NCBI RefSeq assembly: GCF_900638305.1 | Contig: NZ_LR134506.1 | Coordinates: 434,001 to 498,000, forward strand | Source of the DNA: Porphyromonas cangingivalis | Lineage (GTDB): Bacteria > Bacteroidota > Bacteroidia > Bacteroidales > Porphyromonadaceae | DNA: 64,000 nt | Direction: 5' to 3' | Shown here: positions 37,360 through 47,053 of the stretch, one piece after another | Layout of the letters: each line of letters starts with the position of its first letter | Numbering within the stretch: the first letter of the stretch is position 1 | The notes under the pieces: model-generated | The model's input: only the letters and a program-made list of their open reading frames with translations | Database searches by the model: none | What the model was told of the DNA's origin: nothing | Made by a program: the position numbers and the translations under genes

Positions 37360-39030
37360 TTAAACCATGCGATATATTGCGGCCCCATGAGGAGGAACCA
37401 CAACTTCGATGGGCTCATGAGAAGAGAGCATCGCTGCTCCTCGATTTCCGGTAAAGACCTCCTCGAGGATGATCGGGGTGAGGTCTTTGATCCCCAATAT
37501 TTCAAAGGCATGAGAAGGTATCGTAACATCATACCGTCTGAGATGAGAAGAGAAGTTAACCACAACAAGGAATGTCTCTGTCCCATCACTACGGAGAAAA
37601 CAGTAGTCATATTGATGATCGATGCTTTGTTTGTTATTGGCATACATCAGGTCGAAGAATTTACCTTTGTTGAGGGCCGAGTGATTCAGCATGGTGTTGA
37701 GGAGTGTTCGATACTTTTCACGAATGGATATCTCGTCCTTTGTCAAGTCTTTTCCACTATAAGTATTCCGTTTGCCGATCCATCGTCTCATGCTACCCAG
37801 GCTCCAGTAATCAAAGATGGTCGTCCTACCATCCAAGCCCGAGAAGCCTTCGATATCCATGCCTCGCTCTCCCACCTCTTGACCGAAATAAGTCATAATG
37901 CCATCTGTCGAACCAAGCAAGGTCGATATTACCATTGCCGGAAAAGCTTTATCTCCATCACCAATGATGAAGTCAGAAGCAAGGCGTTGTTCATCGTGAT
38001 TCTCCATAAACCTGAGCATATGTCCTTTGATATGCTCTTGTGCAAAGTGTATTCGGCTGATCTCAGACGCCGGACATTCGCCACGAAGTACCTTAATCAG
38101 CGTATCGTAAAGACCGACCTTGTCATATAGATAGTCAAATCCTGCCTGTATGTAGGATTGATAGAGGTCGGTCTGATATATCTCAGCAATAAAAAGTATC
38201 TTCGGGTGAGACTTTCGTACCTCGCTTATACTCCAACACCAAAATTCTATAGGTACCATCTCTGCCATATCACATCTAAAGCCATCGACACCCTTATCCG
38301 CCCAATAGAGGAGGACATCCAGCATCTTTTTCCATGTATCGGGAATAGGAGAGAAGTGAGGGGCTTTGTTATTCAGATAATCCACACCGTAGTTCAATTT
38401 AACAGTCTCATACCAGTCATGATGGGTCGGCATAGAGGAGAAGCAGTCATTGCCTGTAACCTTTGCGGGATTTTCTATATATGCAGAAGTGCCTTCTCCC
38501 ATAGTCAAGGCCTGATCGGGAAGGTAGTAGAAATTGTTCTGTGGATCAAAGGCTACCCTTGTATCGTCATTACTACCGAAGTCCGGCACACCTTCAGGGG
38601 CAGAGTCAGATGCGTATGTACGGGCCACATGATTGGGTACAAAGTCAATGATACAGCCCAGGCCTGCTTCGTGAGTTCGTTTGACAAGCCCCTCAAACTC
38701 CTCCATTCGTTTGGAGATGCTTGTTGCAAGGGTAGGGGAAACATCATAATAATCCTTGATGGCGTAAGGCGAACCTGCTTCCCCTTTGACTGTCGCCGGA
38801 TGATCGGCAGGAAGTCCTCTGAATACTGTTTTTGTTGCGTGTTCCAATAGACCTATGTACCATATGTGTGTGATGCCAAGGTCTTTTATGGCTGCGAGAG
38901 CTTTGGGAGTGAAAGCATTCATCTTACCGACTCCGTTCGTTTTTATGTCTCCGTTAGGTACACAGTTCTCACATTTGTTGTCAAATAGTCTCGGTAATAC
39001 TTGGTATATGGATATTTTTTGCTCGTTCAT
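37360..39030 (-). CDS. GH13 alpha-amylase family glycosidase, cytosolic
   Basis: 556 residues without a signal peptide, so intracellular. GH13 regions are in order: DFVPNH at 129-134, GFRCDMAEM with nucleophile D254, FIAEIYQ with acid/base E283, and ENHDEQ with D346. Likely acts on glycogen or maltodextrin, but exact activity cannot be read from the sequence. It is the last gene of the long minus-strand run starting near 49.3 kb, 10 bp after the CapA-like gene; its link to the lipid genes upstream is unclear. Confidence 0.9.
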   Translation of the reverse strand: MNEQKISIYQVLPRLFDNKCENCVPNGDIKTNGVGKMNAFTPKALAAIKDLGITHIWYIGLLEHATKTVFRGLPADHPATVKGEAGSPYAIKDYYDVSPTLATSISKRMEEFEGLVKRTHEAGLGCIIDFVPNHVARTYASDSAPEGVPDFGSNDDTRVAFDPQNNFYYLPDQALTMGEGTSAYIENPAKVTGNDCFSSMPTHHDWYETVKLNYGVDYLNNKAPHFSPIPDTWKKMLDVLLYWADKGVDGFRCDMAEMVPIEFWCWSISEVRKSHPKILFIAEIYQTDLYQSYIQAGFDYLYDKVGLYDTLIKVLRGECPASEISRIHFAQEHIKGHMLRFMENHDEQRLASDFIIGDGDKAFPAMVISTLLGSTDGIMTYFGQEVGERGMDIEGFSGLDGRTTIFDYWSLGSMRRWIGKRNTYSGKDLTKDEISIREKYRTLLNTMLNHSALNKGKFFDLMYANNKQSIDHQYDYCFLRSDGTETFLVVVNFSSHLRRYDVTIPSHAFEILGIKDLTPIILEEVFTGNRGAAMLSSHEPIEVVVPPHGAAIYRMV

Positions 39031-39040
39031 AGGTCATGGG

Positions 39041-40186
39041 TCAGAATGGATATATACTGTCTGAGAGGGTGATGGTCTTGGAGTATTCTACATAGCGACG
39101 GAATCGCTCGTGTTCTGTAGGATGGATGAGTCCGGTATCCCTGTCAGAGTAGGAGATGGGGATAATTCGATACGTCCGCTTGCTCTGGTTATCTGTCTTT
39201 GAGACCCAAGAGTGTAAGTACTTGACATCGGTTATACTTTTGTCTCCATTCGGCATCTTTTGAAGTGTACAGGTTACAGATAGCCCCCCTCTGGTCGCCG
39301 GATCTTTGGTCTGATTGCTAATATAGTTGCCCAACGAGTACACCACCAGAGCTTCTCTTTGAGTTGTAGTGTCCGTGTAGTGATAAGCCGACTGTACCAC
39401 ATGCGGGTGAGAGCCGATGATCAAGTCCGCTCCGGCTTCAAAAAGTTGCTTGGCCAAGGCCTTTTGATATCTGCTCTCTTTTCTCTCATATTCATTTCCC
39501 CAATGAATACAGACTATGATGAAATCTTGCGTTTCTGTGTCTTTTATCCTTTTCACTTCCTGAGTCATGAGGGTGTCGATAAGATTGACAACCGTCGGCG
39601 TCGGTACCGGTATGCCATTGGTACCATAAGTATAGGATAGCACAGCAAGGTTAAGGCCATTGATCTTGAGTTGTAGTGGATGCTCTTGTGCCCTTTCGAT
39701 ACTGTCTCTATATGTACCGGTATGTTTAAGTCCGACTTTATCAAGTATATCAAGGGTGCGAAGGAGTCCATGTTTACCTCTATCCACACAGTGATTATTG
39801 GCAGTTGTCAGAACATCAAATCCGGCATCTTTTAGAGCATGTGCCAAAGTATCAGGACTGCTGAATTGCGGGTAGCCACGGTAGGGTTTTCCTCCAAATG
39901 TCGTTTCCAGATTGGCAATCGAAAGATCAGCTTCCTTTACGTAAGGTGCTATGTGCTTATAGTTTTGATGGATGTCATACTTTTCCGGGGCTATTGTTGC
40001 ACTTTTTACTTGTGGCAAGTGCATCATGATATCACCTGCGAAGTAGAGTGTTGCCGTAAGAGTGTCTTGTCCTTCTGAAAGAGATTCTTGAGTTTTTGTT
40101 TTGTCGGTTGTAGACGAGCAGGCATATAGCAGACTGAATACTACAAAGACCGAGAGTAGGGGCTGATAAATGGTAGAGAAACGCAT
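39041..40186 (-). CDS. CapA-family lipoprotein (poly-gamma-glutamate synthesis type)
   Basis: 381 residues: signal peptide with a lipobox ending in LLYAC (C23), then a CapA/PGA_cap metallophosphatase-like fold with FAGDIMMH, NLETTFGG, TTANNHCVDRG and GSHPHVVQ motifs that carry the metal ligands. In Bacillus, CapA takes part in poly-gamma-glutamate export; the role of stand-alone copies in Bacteroidetes is unknown. Follows ybaK by 17 bp. Confidence 0.87.
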   Translation of the reverse strand: MRFSTIYQPLLSVFVVFSLLYACSSTTDKTKTQESLSEGQDTLTATLYFAGDIMMHLPQVKSATIAPEKYDIHQNYKHIAPYVKEADLSIANLETTFGGKPYRGYPQFSSPDTLAHALKDAGFDVLTTANNHCVDRGKHGLLRTLDILDKVGLKHTGTYRDSIERAQEHPLQLKINGLNLAVLSYTYGTNGIPVPTPTVVNLIDTLMTQEVKRIKDTETQDFIIVCIHWGNEYERKESRYQKALAKQLFEAGADLIIGSHPHVVQSAYHYTDTTTQREALVVYSLGNYISNQTKDPATRGGLSVTCTLQKMPNGDKSITDVKYLHSWVSKTDNQSKRTYRIIPISYSDRDTGLIHPTEHERFRRYVEYSKTITLSDSIYPF

Positions 40187-40203
40187 AGGATGACCAATAG
40201 ATT

Positions 40204-40692
40204 TTACGATTCGATAATGTCAGCAACGGTTGCTGAGACGATGGCTATAAGATCATGCGGAGATAGTACAATCTGCAGTCCTCGCTTGCCTGCGCTTACG
40301 ATGATCTTTTCTTCCAACGTGCTCAACTCTTCTATATAGGTCGGGAATTGCTTCTTCATTCCTATTGGAGAGCATCCTCCACGCACATATCCCGTCGTGT
40401 CCAAAAGAGCTTTCATAGGGAGCATCTCACACTTTTTGTTGCCCGATATCTTGGCAATCTTTTTTAAGTCTACACTCCCCTCTGCCGGGATGACAGCTAC
40501 TATAAATGGTATTTTATCACCTGTGAGTAATAGCGTTTTATAGATGTGTTCGGGGGATTCGCCGATCGCAAGGGCAACATCGACTGCGCTTTGATGTTCT
40601 TCAGTGACAGGATATTCTTTCAGTTCGAAAGGGATCCCCGAGCTTTCTACTATGCGTACGGCATTGGTCTTTTTTGAAGTCGTCTTACTCAT
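40204..40692 (-). CDS. ybaK: Cys-tRNA(Pro) deacylase YbaK/EbsC
   Basis: Hydrolyses Cys-tRNA(Pro) made by mistake. 162 residues from the ATG at 40692, which overlaps the stop of the lipid kinase gene by 8 bp (ATGAGTAA), a typical coupled pair; an ATG eight codons upstream is less likely. Shows the YbaK fold segments KTLLL, VAVIPAEGSVDLKK, GYVRGGCSPIG and the conserved Lys/Gly pattern. Confidence 0.92.
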   Translation of the reverse strand: MSKTTSKKTNAVRIVESSGIPFELKEYPVTEEHQSAVDVALAIGESPEHIYKTLLLTGDKIPFIVAVIPAEGSVDLKKIAKISGNKKCEMLPMKALLDTTGYVRGGCSPIGMKKQFPTYIEELSTLEEKIIVSAGKRGLQIVLSPHDLIAIVSATVADIIES

Positions 40693-41677
40693 CTTGGTCG
40701 AAGTGCCTGATGCCAAGTTTGCTCATCAGGTCATTGTGAAGACCGATGATGTTGTTGGTGATACTGTTGAAGAAGTCAGATACCGTTTCCTCACTTGCGG
40801 TCAAGTCTCCGGAGATAACTTTCAGACTTGCCGGGAGCATTTTTATTTGAATGGAGTCGGTAGAGCCTACGGCCTCTCCATCTACGTGGTATGGTATGGG
40901 GGTGTCTGTGGTCACGCTTATTTCTTTCCCTTGATAAAGCTCTGTGTATGGGTTTTGATCCAAGCCTTTTGAGAAGAGTTGTATAGCGACTTGGGCTGCA
41001 TCTACTATCGGAAACTCCTTGATGATCGTCACGTCGATGATACCGTCTGTCAGGCTTGCATTGGGAGCTATGAAAGCGTTGTTGCCATATTGAGATGCAT
41101 TTGCAAAAGCGATAAGGAAGGCCTTTGTCGTTATTGCTTTGTCATCGATCTTGAGGTGATAGGTGGCGGGGGTGTGGGAAAAGAATGTCTGTACGGAGTC
41201 TTTGATGTATACAATAGGTCCCCTAATGGAGCTTTCAGAAAACTCTTCCGAAACAGAGCCATCAAACCCGATCCCACAAGTACAAAGGAATGGACGATCA
41301 TTCACCCGACATGAGTCTATTGTGACGACAGAGTGATTGAGCAGGGTCTCTATGGCACTATCTGTATTGAGAGGGATGTTAAGCTCTCTGGCAAGTCCGT
41401 TTCCACTACCGTTCGGAATGATCCCCAAGACTTTGTCTGAGCCGATGAGTGCCGATGCTACTTCATTGACTGTCCCATCACCTCCGATAGCACAGATGAC
41501 ATCTACATCTGACTTGCATGCCTCAATAGCAACCTCTGTTGCATGACCTGCATATTCGGTCGAGACAACACGCACCTCATGACCTGCATTGAGGAGTGCC
41601 AATGCTGTCTTTTCATGGGGTCTCCCTTTCAAAACTTTGGAGCCCGATGTGGGGTTGGTTATTATTAGGAATTTCAT
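40685..41677 (-). CDS. Diacylglycerol kinase-type lipid kinase (YegS/BmrU family)
   Basis: 330 residues. N-terminal kinase domain with NPTSGSK, the nucleotide loop CAIGGDGTVNEVAS and IIPNGSGNGLAREL, then a beta-sandwich domain. The family phosphorylates diacylglycerol, sphingoid bases or related lipids with ATP. Porphyromonas-type bacteria make sphingolipids, so a long-chain-base substrate is possible. It belongs to the lipid-enzyme run and overlaps ybaK by 8 bp. Confidence 0.9.
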   Translation of the reverse strand: MKFLIITNPTSGSKVLKGRPHEKTALALLNAGHEVRVVSTEYAGHATEVAIEACKSDVDVICAIGGDGTVNEVASALIGSDKVLGIIPNGSGNGLARELNIPLNTDSAIETLLNHSVVTIDSCRVNDRPFLCTCGIGFDGSVSEEFSESSIRGPIVYIKDSVQTFFSHTPATYHLKIDDKAITTKAFLIAFANASQYGNNAFIAPNASLTDGIIDVTIIKEFPIVDAAQVAIQLFSKGLDQNPYTELYQGKEISVTTDTPIPYHVDGEAVGSTDSIQIKMLPASLKVISGDLTASEETVSDFFNSITNNIIGLHNDLMSKLGIRHFDQDE

Positions 41678-41716
41678 TTGATTTCGGTTTTAGATAAGAC
41701 TATTATAAGGCTTACA

Positions 41717-44005
41717 CTACTCTGTCAGTGTAGGAAACGGACTTTTCCGACGTGCGCAAAGCAAAATGGTTGTCGGGACGTATTCGAGTAGTTCAGGTGA
41801 CTGTGCAGACATATTTCTGAACGTATTGTAAGGGATCAGTAGGAGGTCGTATTTTCCCAACTCCTCTTTCGCAAAACTGATTTTCATTGTCATAGGGTCT
41901 GCTTGGTAGAAGTTCGTCATCTCTTCTATGTCATTACCTGTCCCGATCGAAATAAAGTGTTTTTCAGCCAACGTATATCGAAGTAATCCGTTCACGAGAT
42001 GAACATAATCCTCTTTGTCCGTTGCCTGTGGATCATGGATGACACAAAGGCTGCGTACCGGCTCTCTCAGCCCACGATCAATGACGACACCGATGGAGTT
42101 AGGTGTGTTGTCGATGAGATACTTCGTCTTATCTCTTAAAAGTTGTGCTACATTGAAGAAGGCACCTGCACCTGCGAGTGTGTGTCCTACTTTGTTGACC
42201 ACATTCTTGTGAAGTTTATTGATTTCTTCATCCTCTGGGAGTCTCGAAAGCTCTATCGGTGCTCCGATGAGGAGGAGATCAGCTTCGGTAGACTTTGTGG
42301 TATTGACAAGAGTGCTTACAGGATTATCCGTTACCTCATAATATTCTTCCACTTCAAGTCCTCTTTCTTTGGAAGATGCTTTCAGGGGTGCAAAGTTTTG
42401 CTCTCTGAAGTGCTCCGCCTGTCTTGGGTTTGTATCACTTCCGACCGTCATGTGGAGACATGAGATCTGAGCCCCTTTCCCTTTATTCGGAAAGAAGGTG
42501 TGCATGAGTTGTAGCATGAGCATGCCTGTCGAGGTCCTCCCGAAAGAGAACAGTACCTGCATGCTGTTAGATAGGTTCTGAACGGCCTTTCGACCTGGTT
42601 TCATTATCTTGTCAAGTAGTTCCAAGAGCGGAGTCGTCATAAAGGTCGTGACGAGGGTCATAAGTACCAGCATCGCATAGATGATGGGAGATAAGATGCC
42701 CAGTTGGTAACCCATGGATAGGATCACCAGCTCCATGAGACCTCTGGTGTTCATCAAGATACCCATATAGAGGCTGTTGTACTTGTTTTCTCCTACCACA
42801 CGAGCCGCAATATATGTGCCTCCGAGTTTCCCTATGACTGCTATCGCTGTAATCACCAGTGTGATCATCCATAGATAACCGGTATTGAGAAGGCCTATTT
42901 CTGTCTGAAGACCGGATGCTACGAAGAATAGTGGCAGGAAGATGGACAAGGAAACGTCCTCCACTTTTTCTGTGAGTAGTCTCCTGAACTTTAGATTTTC
43001 AGGCATGACCACTCCTGCTATGAAGGCACCGAAGAGTGCATGGAGACCCAATATCTCTGTCAGATATGCTGAGATCAACAATGTCAGGAATATGATAGCT
43101 ATCACACCTTTTGTCAACACCTCCGAGTTATTGTATAGCTTGCCGACGAGCTTGAATATCGGACGTACGATATAAAACATCACCAGCATATACACAGAGG
43201 CAAAGATAATCGTGAAGAGCGCACTCATAGCCGATCCTGCTTGAGCTATTGCCATGATTACTGCGATGAGACACCATGCGGTGATGTCTCCACTGGCTGC
43301 ACTCGAAAGCGATAATACTCCTATATGTGTATTCATCTGCCCCTTTTCCTGTATGATACGTGCAAGTACAGGGAAGGCAGTTATACTCATCGATATACCT
43401 ATAAAGAGAGCAAAAGGCAATAACTCCCCATGAGCACCTGCATAATCATCAAAAAGGGCGATAGAGAGTATTGCACCCAAGACAAAAGGTATGATGATAC
43501 CTGCATGAGAGATGACCAATGTCTTACGAAGGGTCTTTTTTATCTCTCCCAACTCCAGCTCCATCCCTATGACAAACATAAAGAGGATGAGGCCAAACTG
43601 ACTCAGTAGTGATATGTTGTGCAGGCTTTCGGAGGGAAAAAGGGTCTCGAATACATTTGGAAATAGGAGCCCTAATACCGAAGGCCCTAAGATAATCCCG
43701 GCTAAGATCTCTCCTATCACCGATGGCTGTCCAATCTTTGTAAAGCACCACGCAACTGCCCTTGCAAAAAGGAGGATTACAATGATCTGTATGAGTAGAA
43801 GTCCAAACTGCGAGGAAAGATGTTCTCGTACAAAATGTATGAAGGTACCAAAACTATCAGCTATTCGGCTGATTAGTCCTTTGCTCTCGACCAAGGCATC
43901 TTCAGGTGTGCTCGATACGGATGATACATACCACAGTACCCCTGCTCCGAGTACAAGTAATATGATATAGAAAAGTACATCTTTACGCTTGTTCGTTAGA
44001 CTCAT
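41717..44005 (-). CDS. CPA2 cation/proton antiporter with UspA-like C-terminal domain
   Basis: 762 residues. One extra N-terminal membrane segment (about 9-26), then a Kef/NhaA-like core of about 12 membrane segments (about 60-470) with IGEILAGIILGPSVLG and LHALFGAFIAGVVMPE motifs, then about 280 cytosolic residues resembling tandem universal-stress domains. Ion (K+ or Na+) cannot be decided. It sits between the acyltransferase and lipid kinase genes, 17 and 39 bp away. Confidence 0.9.
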   Translation of the reverse strand: MSLTNKRKDVLFYIILLVLGAGVLWYVSSVSSTPEDALVESKGLISRIADSFGTFIHFVREHLSSQFGLLLIQIIVILLFARAVAWCFTKIGQPSVIGEILAGIILGPSVLGLLFPNVFETLFPSESLHNISLLSQFGLILFMFVIGMELELGEIKKTLRKTLVISHAGIIIPFVLGAILSIALFDDYAGAHGELLPFALFIGISMSITAFPVLARIIQEKGQMNTHIGVLSLSSAASGDITAWCLIAVIMAIAQAGSAMSALFTIIFASVYMLVMFYIVRPIFKLVGKLYNNSEVLTKGVIAIIFLTLLISAYLTEILGLHALFGAFIAGVVMPENLKFRRLLTEKVEDVSLSIFLPLFFVASGLQTEIGLLNTGYLWMITLVITAIAVIGKLGGTYIAARVVGENKYNSLYMGILMNTRGLMELVILSMGYQLGILSPIIYAMLVLMTLVTTFMTTPLLELLDKIMKPGRKAVQNLSNSMQVLFSFGRTSTGMLMLQLMHTFFPNKGKGAQISCLHMTVGSDTNPRQAEHFREQNFAPLKASSKERGLEVEEYYEVTDNPVSTLVNTTKSTEADLLLIGAPIELSRLPEDEEINKLHKNVVNKVGHTLAGAGAFFNVAQLLRDKTKYLIDNTPNSIGVVIDRGLREPVRSLCVIHDPQATDKEDYVHLVNGLLRYTLAEKHFISIGTGNDIEEMTNFYQADPMTMKISFAKEELGKYDLLLIPYNTFRNMSAQSPELLEYVPTTILLCARRKSPFPTLTE

Positions 44006-44022
44006 TCGGATAAGTATTTCTT

Positions 44023-44883
44023 TTACTGTTGTTTTTTGTACTTCGATGGCAGATTAAGGGTCTTTTCCATCAAGAAGTCTCTAAGTTCTATATTGCTTGA
44101 GATCTTACTGATCTCTTCCGGAGATATCGGTTCGCCCACATATACGCCTATGACACTTCCTTTCTTGTTGAACAGTTCGGAAGGTGTTTTTAGTACAGAT
44201 AATATGTAACTGATCTTATTGAACTTGTAGTAGGTCTTTGAGTTACTTCCCTCGAAATATATCGGATATACAGGCACCTCAGCAGATCGAACGATCCTTA
44301 CACTACTCATCTGCCACAACTGTTCATTTCCCTTTTCACTGCCAAACTTGCTGTTGGCCACACCTCCTGCCGGAAAGATGCCTACAGGCTTCCCTTCCTT
44401 GATGTGAGTTCCAATCATCTTTATACTATTAACATTCTCGGTTGCATTATGGTTGTAGTTTGCCTTGTTTTGTCTTGGCACAACGGGAATGAAGCTATCT
44501 TCGAGAGCCTTTATGTAGGTCAAAAATCTATTTGCAACTACTTTGAAGTCCGGCCTTACCTTGCTGACCACATCGATGAGCATAAGTCCGTCAAGTCCGC
44601 CAAATGGATGGTTGGCTATAGCGATGAATGCACCATCCTTCATCTGTTTGAGGTTTTCTTCTCCGTGTACCTCATAAGATACTTGTATGAATGGGTGCTT
44701 CAGTGCTGCACTCGTAAACTTCCGACCCTTGAGGTGGAAGTACGTCTTATGTATGGTGTTAATCTTATCGATTTTAAGAGTTTTGAGTAGGCGTTTTCCT
44801 ACCACTCGTCCAAATTTACTCTTAAAGAAGGGGCCAAGTATTTTCGATAAGTCCTCTACTGAAATGACCTCTTTATTTTCCAT
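44023..44883 (-). CDS. PlsC-like lysophospholipid acyltransferase
   Basis: 286-residue membrane-associated acyltransferase. The active-site segment is IAIANHPFGGLDG (H92, D98), a spacing of five rather than the canonical four residues, as seen in one subgroup of bacterial acyltransferases. GIFPAGGVAN matches the second family motif. Could acylate lysophosphatidic acid or an amino-lipid: the GlsA/GlsB enzymes of glycine lipid synthesis in Bacteroides are of this general type. 15 bp after the phosphatidyltransferase gene. Confidence 0.85.
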   Translation of the reverse strand: MENKEVISVEDLSKILGPFFKSKFGRVVGKRLLKTLKIDKINTIHKTYFHLKGRKFTSAALKHPFIQVSYEVHGEENLKQMKDGAFIAIANHPFGGLDGLMLIDVVSKVRPDFKVVANRFLTYIKALEDSFIPVVPRQNKANYNHNATENVNSIKMIGTHIKEGKPVGIFPAGGVANSKFGSEKGNEQLWQMSSVRIVRSAEVPVYPIYFEGSNSKTYYKFNKISYILSVLKTPSELFNKKGSVIGVYVGEPISPEEISKISSNIELRDFLMEKTLNLPSKYKKQQ

Positions 44884-44898
44884 TTGGTTTATGTTCCG

Positions 44899-45813
44899 TT
44901 AGTTTTTGTGATCTGTTATCTCCTCAGAGATAAATTTGCATAGCGTCTCATGTTGGTTTTTCGATACGATCAAGATGATATTCAGAAATACAATCTCGTA
45001 TAGGAAGTAAAACCAAACATGTCCTGTGATCAGGATGATAAACAAAGGTATGGATCGACCGTTGAAGGTCAATAGGTCGAGACACTTCATGACCATGATG
45101 CTACCTTGTCTATATCTCAATCTGAGGCTTTCCGGTATCCTATCTTCCGGATATGCACGATTGAGTTTTTGTACCATCTCACCCAGATTTGGTGTGAGCT
45201 TACTTTGTAGTTTTGTATAGTAGAGGTACAATGTCGTAAATACTTTGTTTATCCCCATCGGCATCGTTTTAAGGCGGCTCTGCACGCTTTCAGGCGTGTC
45301 AAATTCCTTACCCTTGTTGGGGTTCACAAAGTAGAGGTGCAAAGTTTTGTAGTAGTCGGTGAGAGCCGCCTGAGTGAAGTGCGAGAATATCGATAGTATG
45401 GCGATGACGAATATCCAATTTGACCCTATTTCATCATACAATCTCAGTGACAACGCTGCATATATGGTCAGAAACCAAAGGTCTCCTGCTATACCGTCAA
45501 GGATACGTCCTATCTCCGACTTTATCCCAGTCATGCGAGCCAACTGCCCATCTACACAGTCAAGTATATTGGCACAGATCAAGCCGAGTATTCCCAAGAA
45601 TATAAACCCCATCTGTCCGGTGAAGTAGAACATAGACGCTCCACCCATCCCTACAAATATACTTATGATGGTCACTACATTTGGGGTGATCCCGGTGTGT
45701 TGGATCGCTTTTGCAATTTTGAAGCCCAATGGTCTGTAAAACTTGCGATCCACGTAGTTTTCAGTTTCCAAGGACTTGAGAGAACTCAGGTACTCTTTAT
45801 CTTGTTCGTTCAT
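44899..45813 (-). CDS. CDP-alcohol phosphatidyltransferase family enzyme
   Basis: Integral membrane enzyme that moves a phospho-lipid group from a CDP-activated donor to an alcohol. 304 residues with about five or six membrane segments. The signature is DCVDGQLAR (D85, D88, G89, A92, R93), then G102 and D106. In the canonical pattern the fourth Asp would be residue 110, but that is Gly and D111 follows. Given the TagD-like gene two genes away, the CDP-activated partner might be CDP-glycerol or similar. Product unknown. Confidence 0.87.
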   Translation of the reverse strand: MNEQDKEYLSSLKSLETENYVDRKFYRPLGFKIAKAIQHTGITPNVVTIISIFVGMGGASMFYFTGQMGFIFLGILGLICANILDCVDGQLARMTGIKSEIGRILDGIAGDLWFLTIYAALSLRLYDEIGSNWIFVIAILSIFSHFTQAALTDYYKTLHLYFVNPNKGKEFDTPESVQSRLKTMPMGINKVFTTLYLYYTKLQSKLTPNLGEMVQKLNRAYPEDRIPESLRLRYRQGSIMVMKCLDLLTFNGRSIPLFIILITGHVWFYFLYEIVFLNIILIVSKNQHETLCKFISEEITDHKN

Positions 45814-45818
45814 TATTT

Positions 45819-46565
45819 TTACTTGTATGAATAACCTCCCGAGAGTGAGATGATATCACCGTTGAAATACTCATTTTCTGCGACCATCTTAAACACTTGT
45901 CCTACTTCCTCCGGTGATGCAAATCTATGCGAAGCCACTTTTCCCTCTATACTTTTACGTACATCGGTAGGTTTGGTCTTCTGCCACTCTGTATCTACAA
46001 ATCCCGGAGCTATGCCGGCCACCCTGATACCGAAAGGCTCAAGGTGTTTGACGAGATTGGTCACAAGCCCATGCACCGCACTCTTTGTCACGCCGTAGGA
46101 CAACGAGACAGAGTGGGGGTGTATTGCCATCATAGAACCCGTAAATATGATTGCACTTCCGCTCTTCATGGACGGCACTACCCCCTTGATCAGCTGGGTC
46201 GGGAAGTGCACATTGCCTTGAAATACCGACAACCATTCCTCATCTGATATCTCGAAGGGCGACTTACGGTTCGTCACTCCTGCATTCATGACGATCAAGT
46301 CCGGCACGAAGTCATGTGAAGACATCTCTTCTAATAGAGCCTGTGCCGATCGAGGGGCTGTGACGTCGCATGCAATGATATGGATCGAAGTATCCGGGGC
46401 AAGGGATGAGAGCCTCTTTTTTGCCTCCTTGGCATGCTCATGATCCGAGCCATAAGTAAGCCATAAATGCTTACACTCCTTTACAAAAGTTTCTGCTACG
46501 GCATAGCCAATTCCCTTTGTACCGGCCGTGATGAGTATGTTGTCAAACCTTTTTGTCTTGCTCAT
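45819..46565 (-). CDS. Short-chain dehydrogenase/reductase
   Basis: 248 residues, Rossmann SDR. Cofactor loop AGTKGIG near 14-20, NAG motif MNAGV at about 93-97, catalytic S144, Y157 and K161 (SLSYGVTKSAV). Substrate unknown; the position, directly after the TagD-like gene (stop and start codons abut) and before the phosphatidyltransferase, suggests it modifies the headgroup or its precursor. Confidence 0.88.
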   Translation of the reverse strand: MSKTKRFDNILITAGTKGIGYAVAETFVKECKHLWLTYGSDHEHAKEAKKRLSSLAPDTSIHIIACDVTAPRSAQALLEEMSSHDFVPDLIVMNAGVTNRKSPFEISDEEWLSVFQGNVHFPTQLIKGVVPSMKSGSAIIFTGSMMAIHPHSVSLSYGVTKSAVHGLVTNLVKHLEPFGIRVAGIAPGFVDTEWQKTKPTDVRKSIEGKVASHRFASPEEVGQVFKMVAENEYFNGDIISLSGGYSYK

Positions 46566-47027
46566 TTAGTCCAGATCCTCCAGTTTGTCAGGTTTCGCTT
46601 GTCTCTCGTGATTGAGCTGAGACTCATACGAAGCGTGTACCGTTTTCTTGATCTCTGTGGTCGACACTCCTGTCCCGTAGGGGAAGTAAAATACCTGTAC
46701 ACCCAAATCTTTGAGATAGTCATACTTGCCATACCAATCATCTCCCACGACGAAGGCATCGATGTTGAGTTTCTTGACGATCTCTGTATGGTTGAGTGAG
46801 TGTTGCGGGATGACGATATCCGGAGTTTTTAGTGCCTCTATGATTTGCATCCGTTCGTTGAAGGGGATGATAGGAGCCGGTTTGTAGGTTTGTACCAGTT
46901 CATCGGTGCTGACCCCTACGATGAGGATGTCGGCGATGGCTCTGGCATAGTTGATCATCCTCAGATGATTGTAGTGAAACATATCAAAAGTGCCTGAGGT
47001 GTACACTATTGTTTTGTCTTTGAACAT
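46566..47027 (-). CDS. TagD-like glycerol-3-phosphate cytidylyltransferase family protein
   Basis: 153 residues, closely patterned on TagD (CTP:glycerol-3-phosphate cytidylyltransferase): SGTFDMFHYNH, FVVGDDWYGKYDYL and GVSTTEIKK. The catalytic HxGH is HYNH here (18-21), with Asn for Gly; I checked this in the DNA. The family joins CTP and a phosphorylated alcohol to give a CDP-alcohol. The substrate may not be glycerol phosphate. First gene of the lipid cluster, 64 bp after pdxA. Confidence 0.88.
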   Translation of the reverse strand: MFKDKTIVYTSGTFDMFHYNHLRMINYARAIADILIVGVSTDELVQTYKPAPIIPFNERMQIIEALKTPDIVIPQHSLNHTEIVKKLNIDAFVVGDDWYGKYDYLKDLGVQVFYFPYGTGVSTTEIKKTVHASYESQLNHERQAKPDKLEDLD

Positions 47028-47053
47028 AATTCTTAGGTTTTATATTCTTTGTT

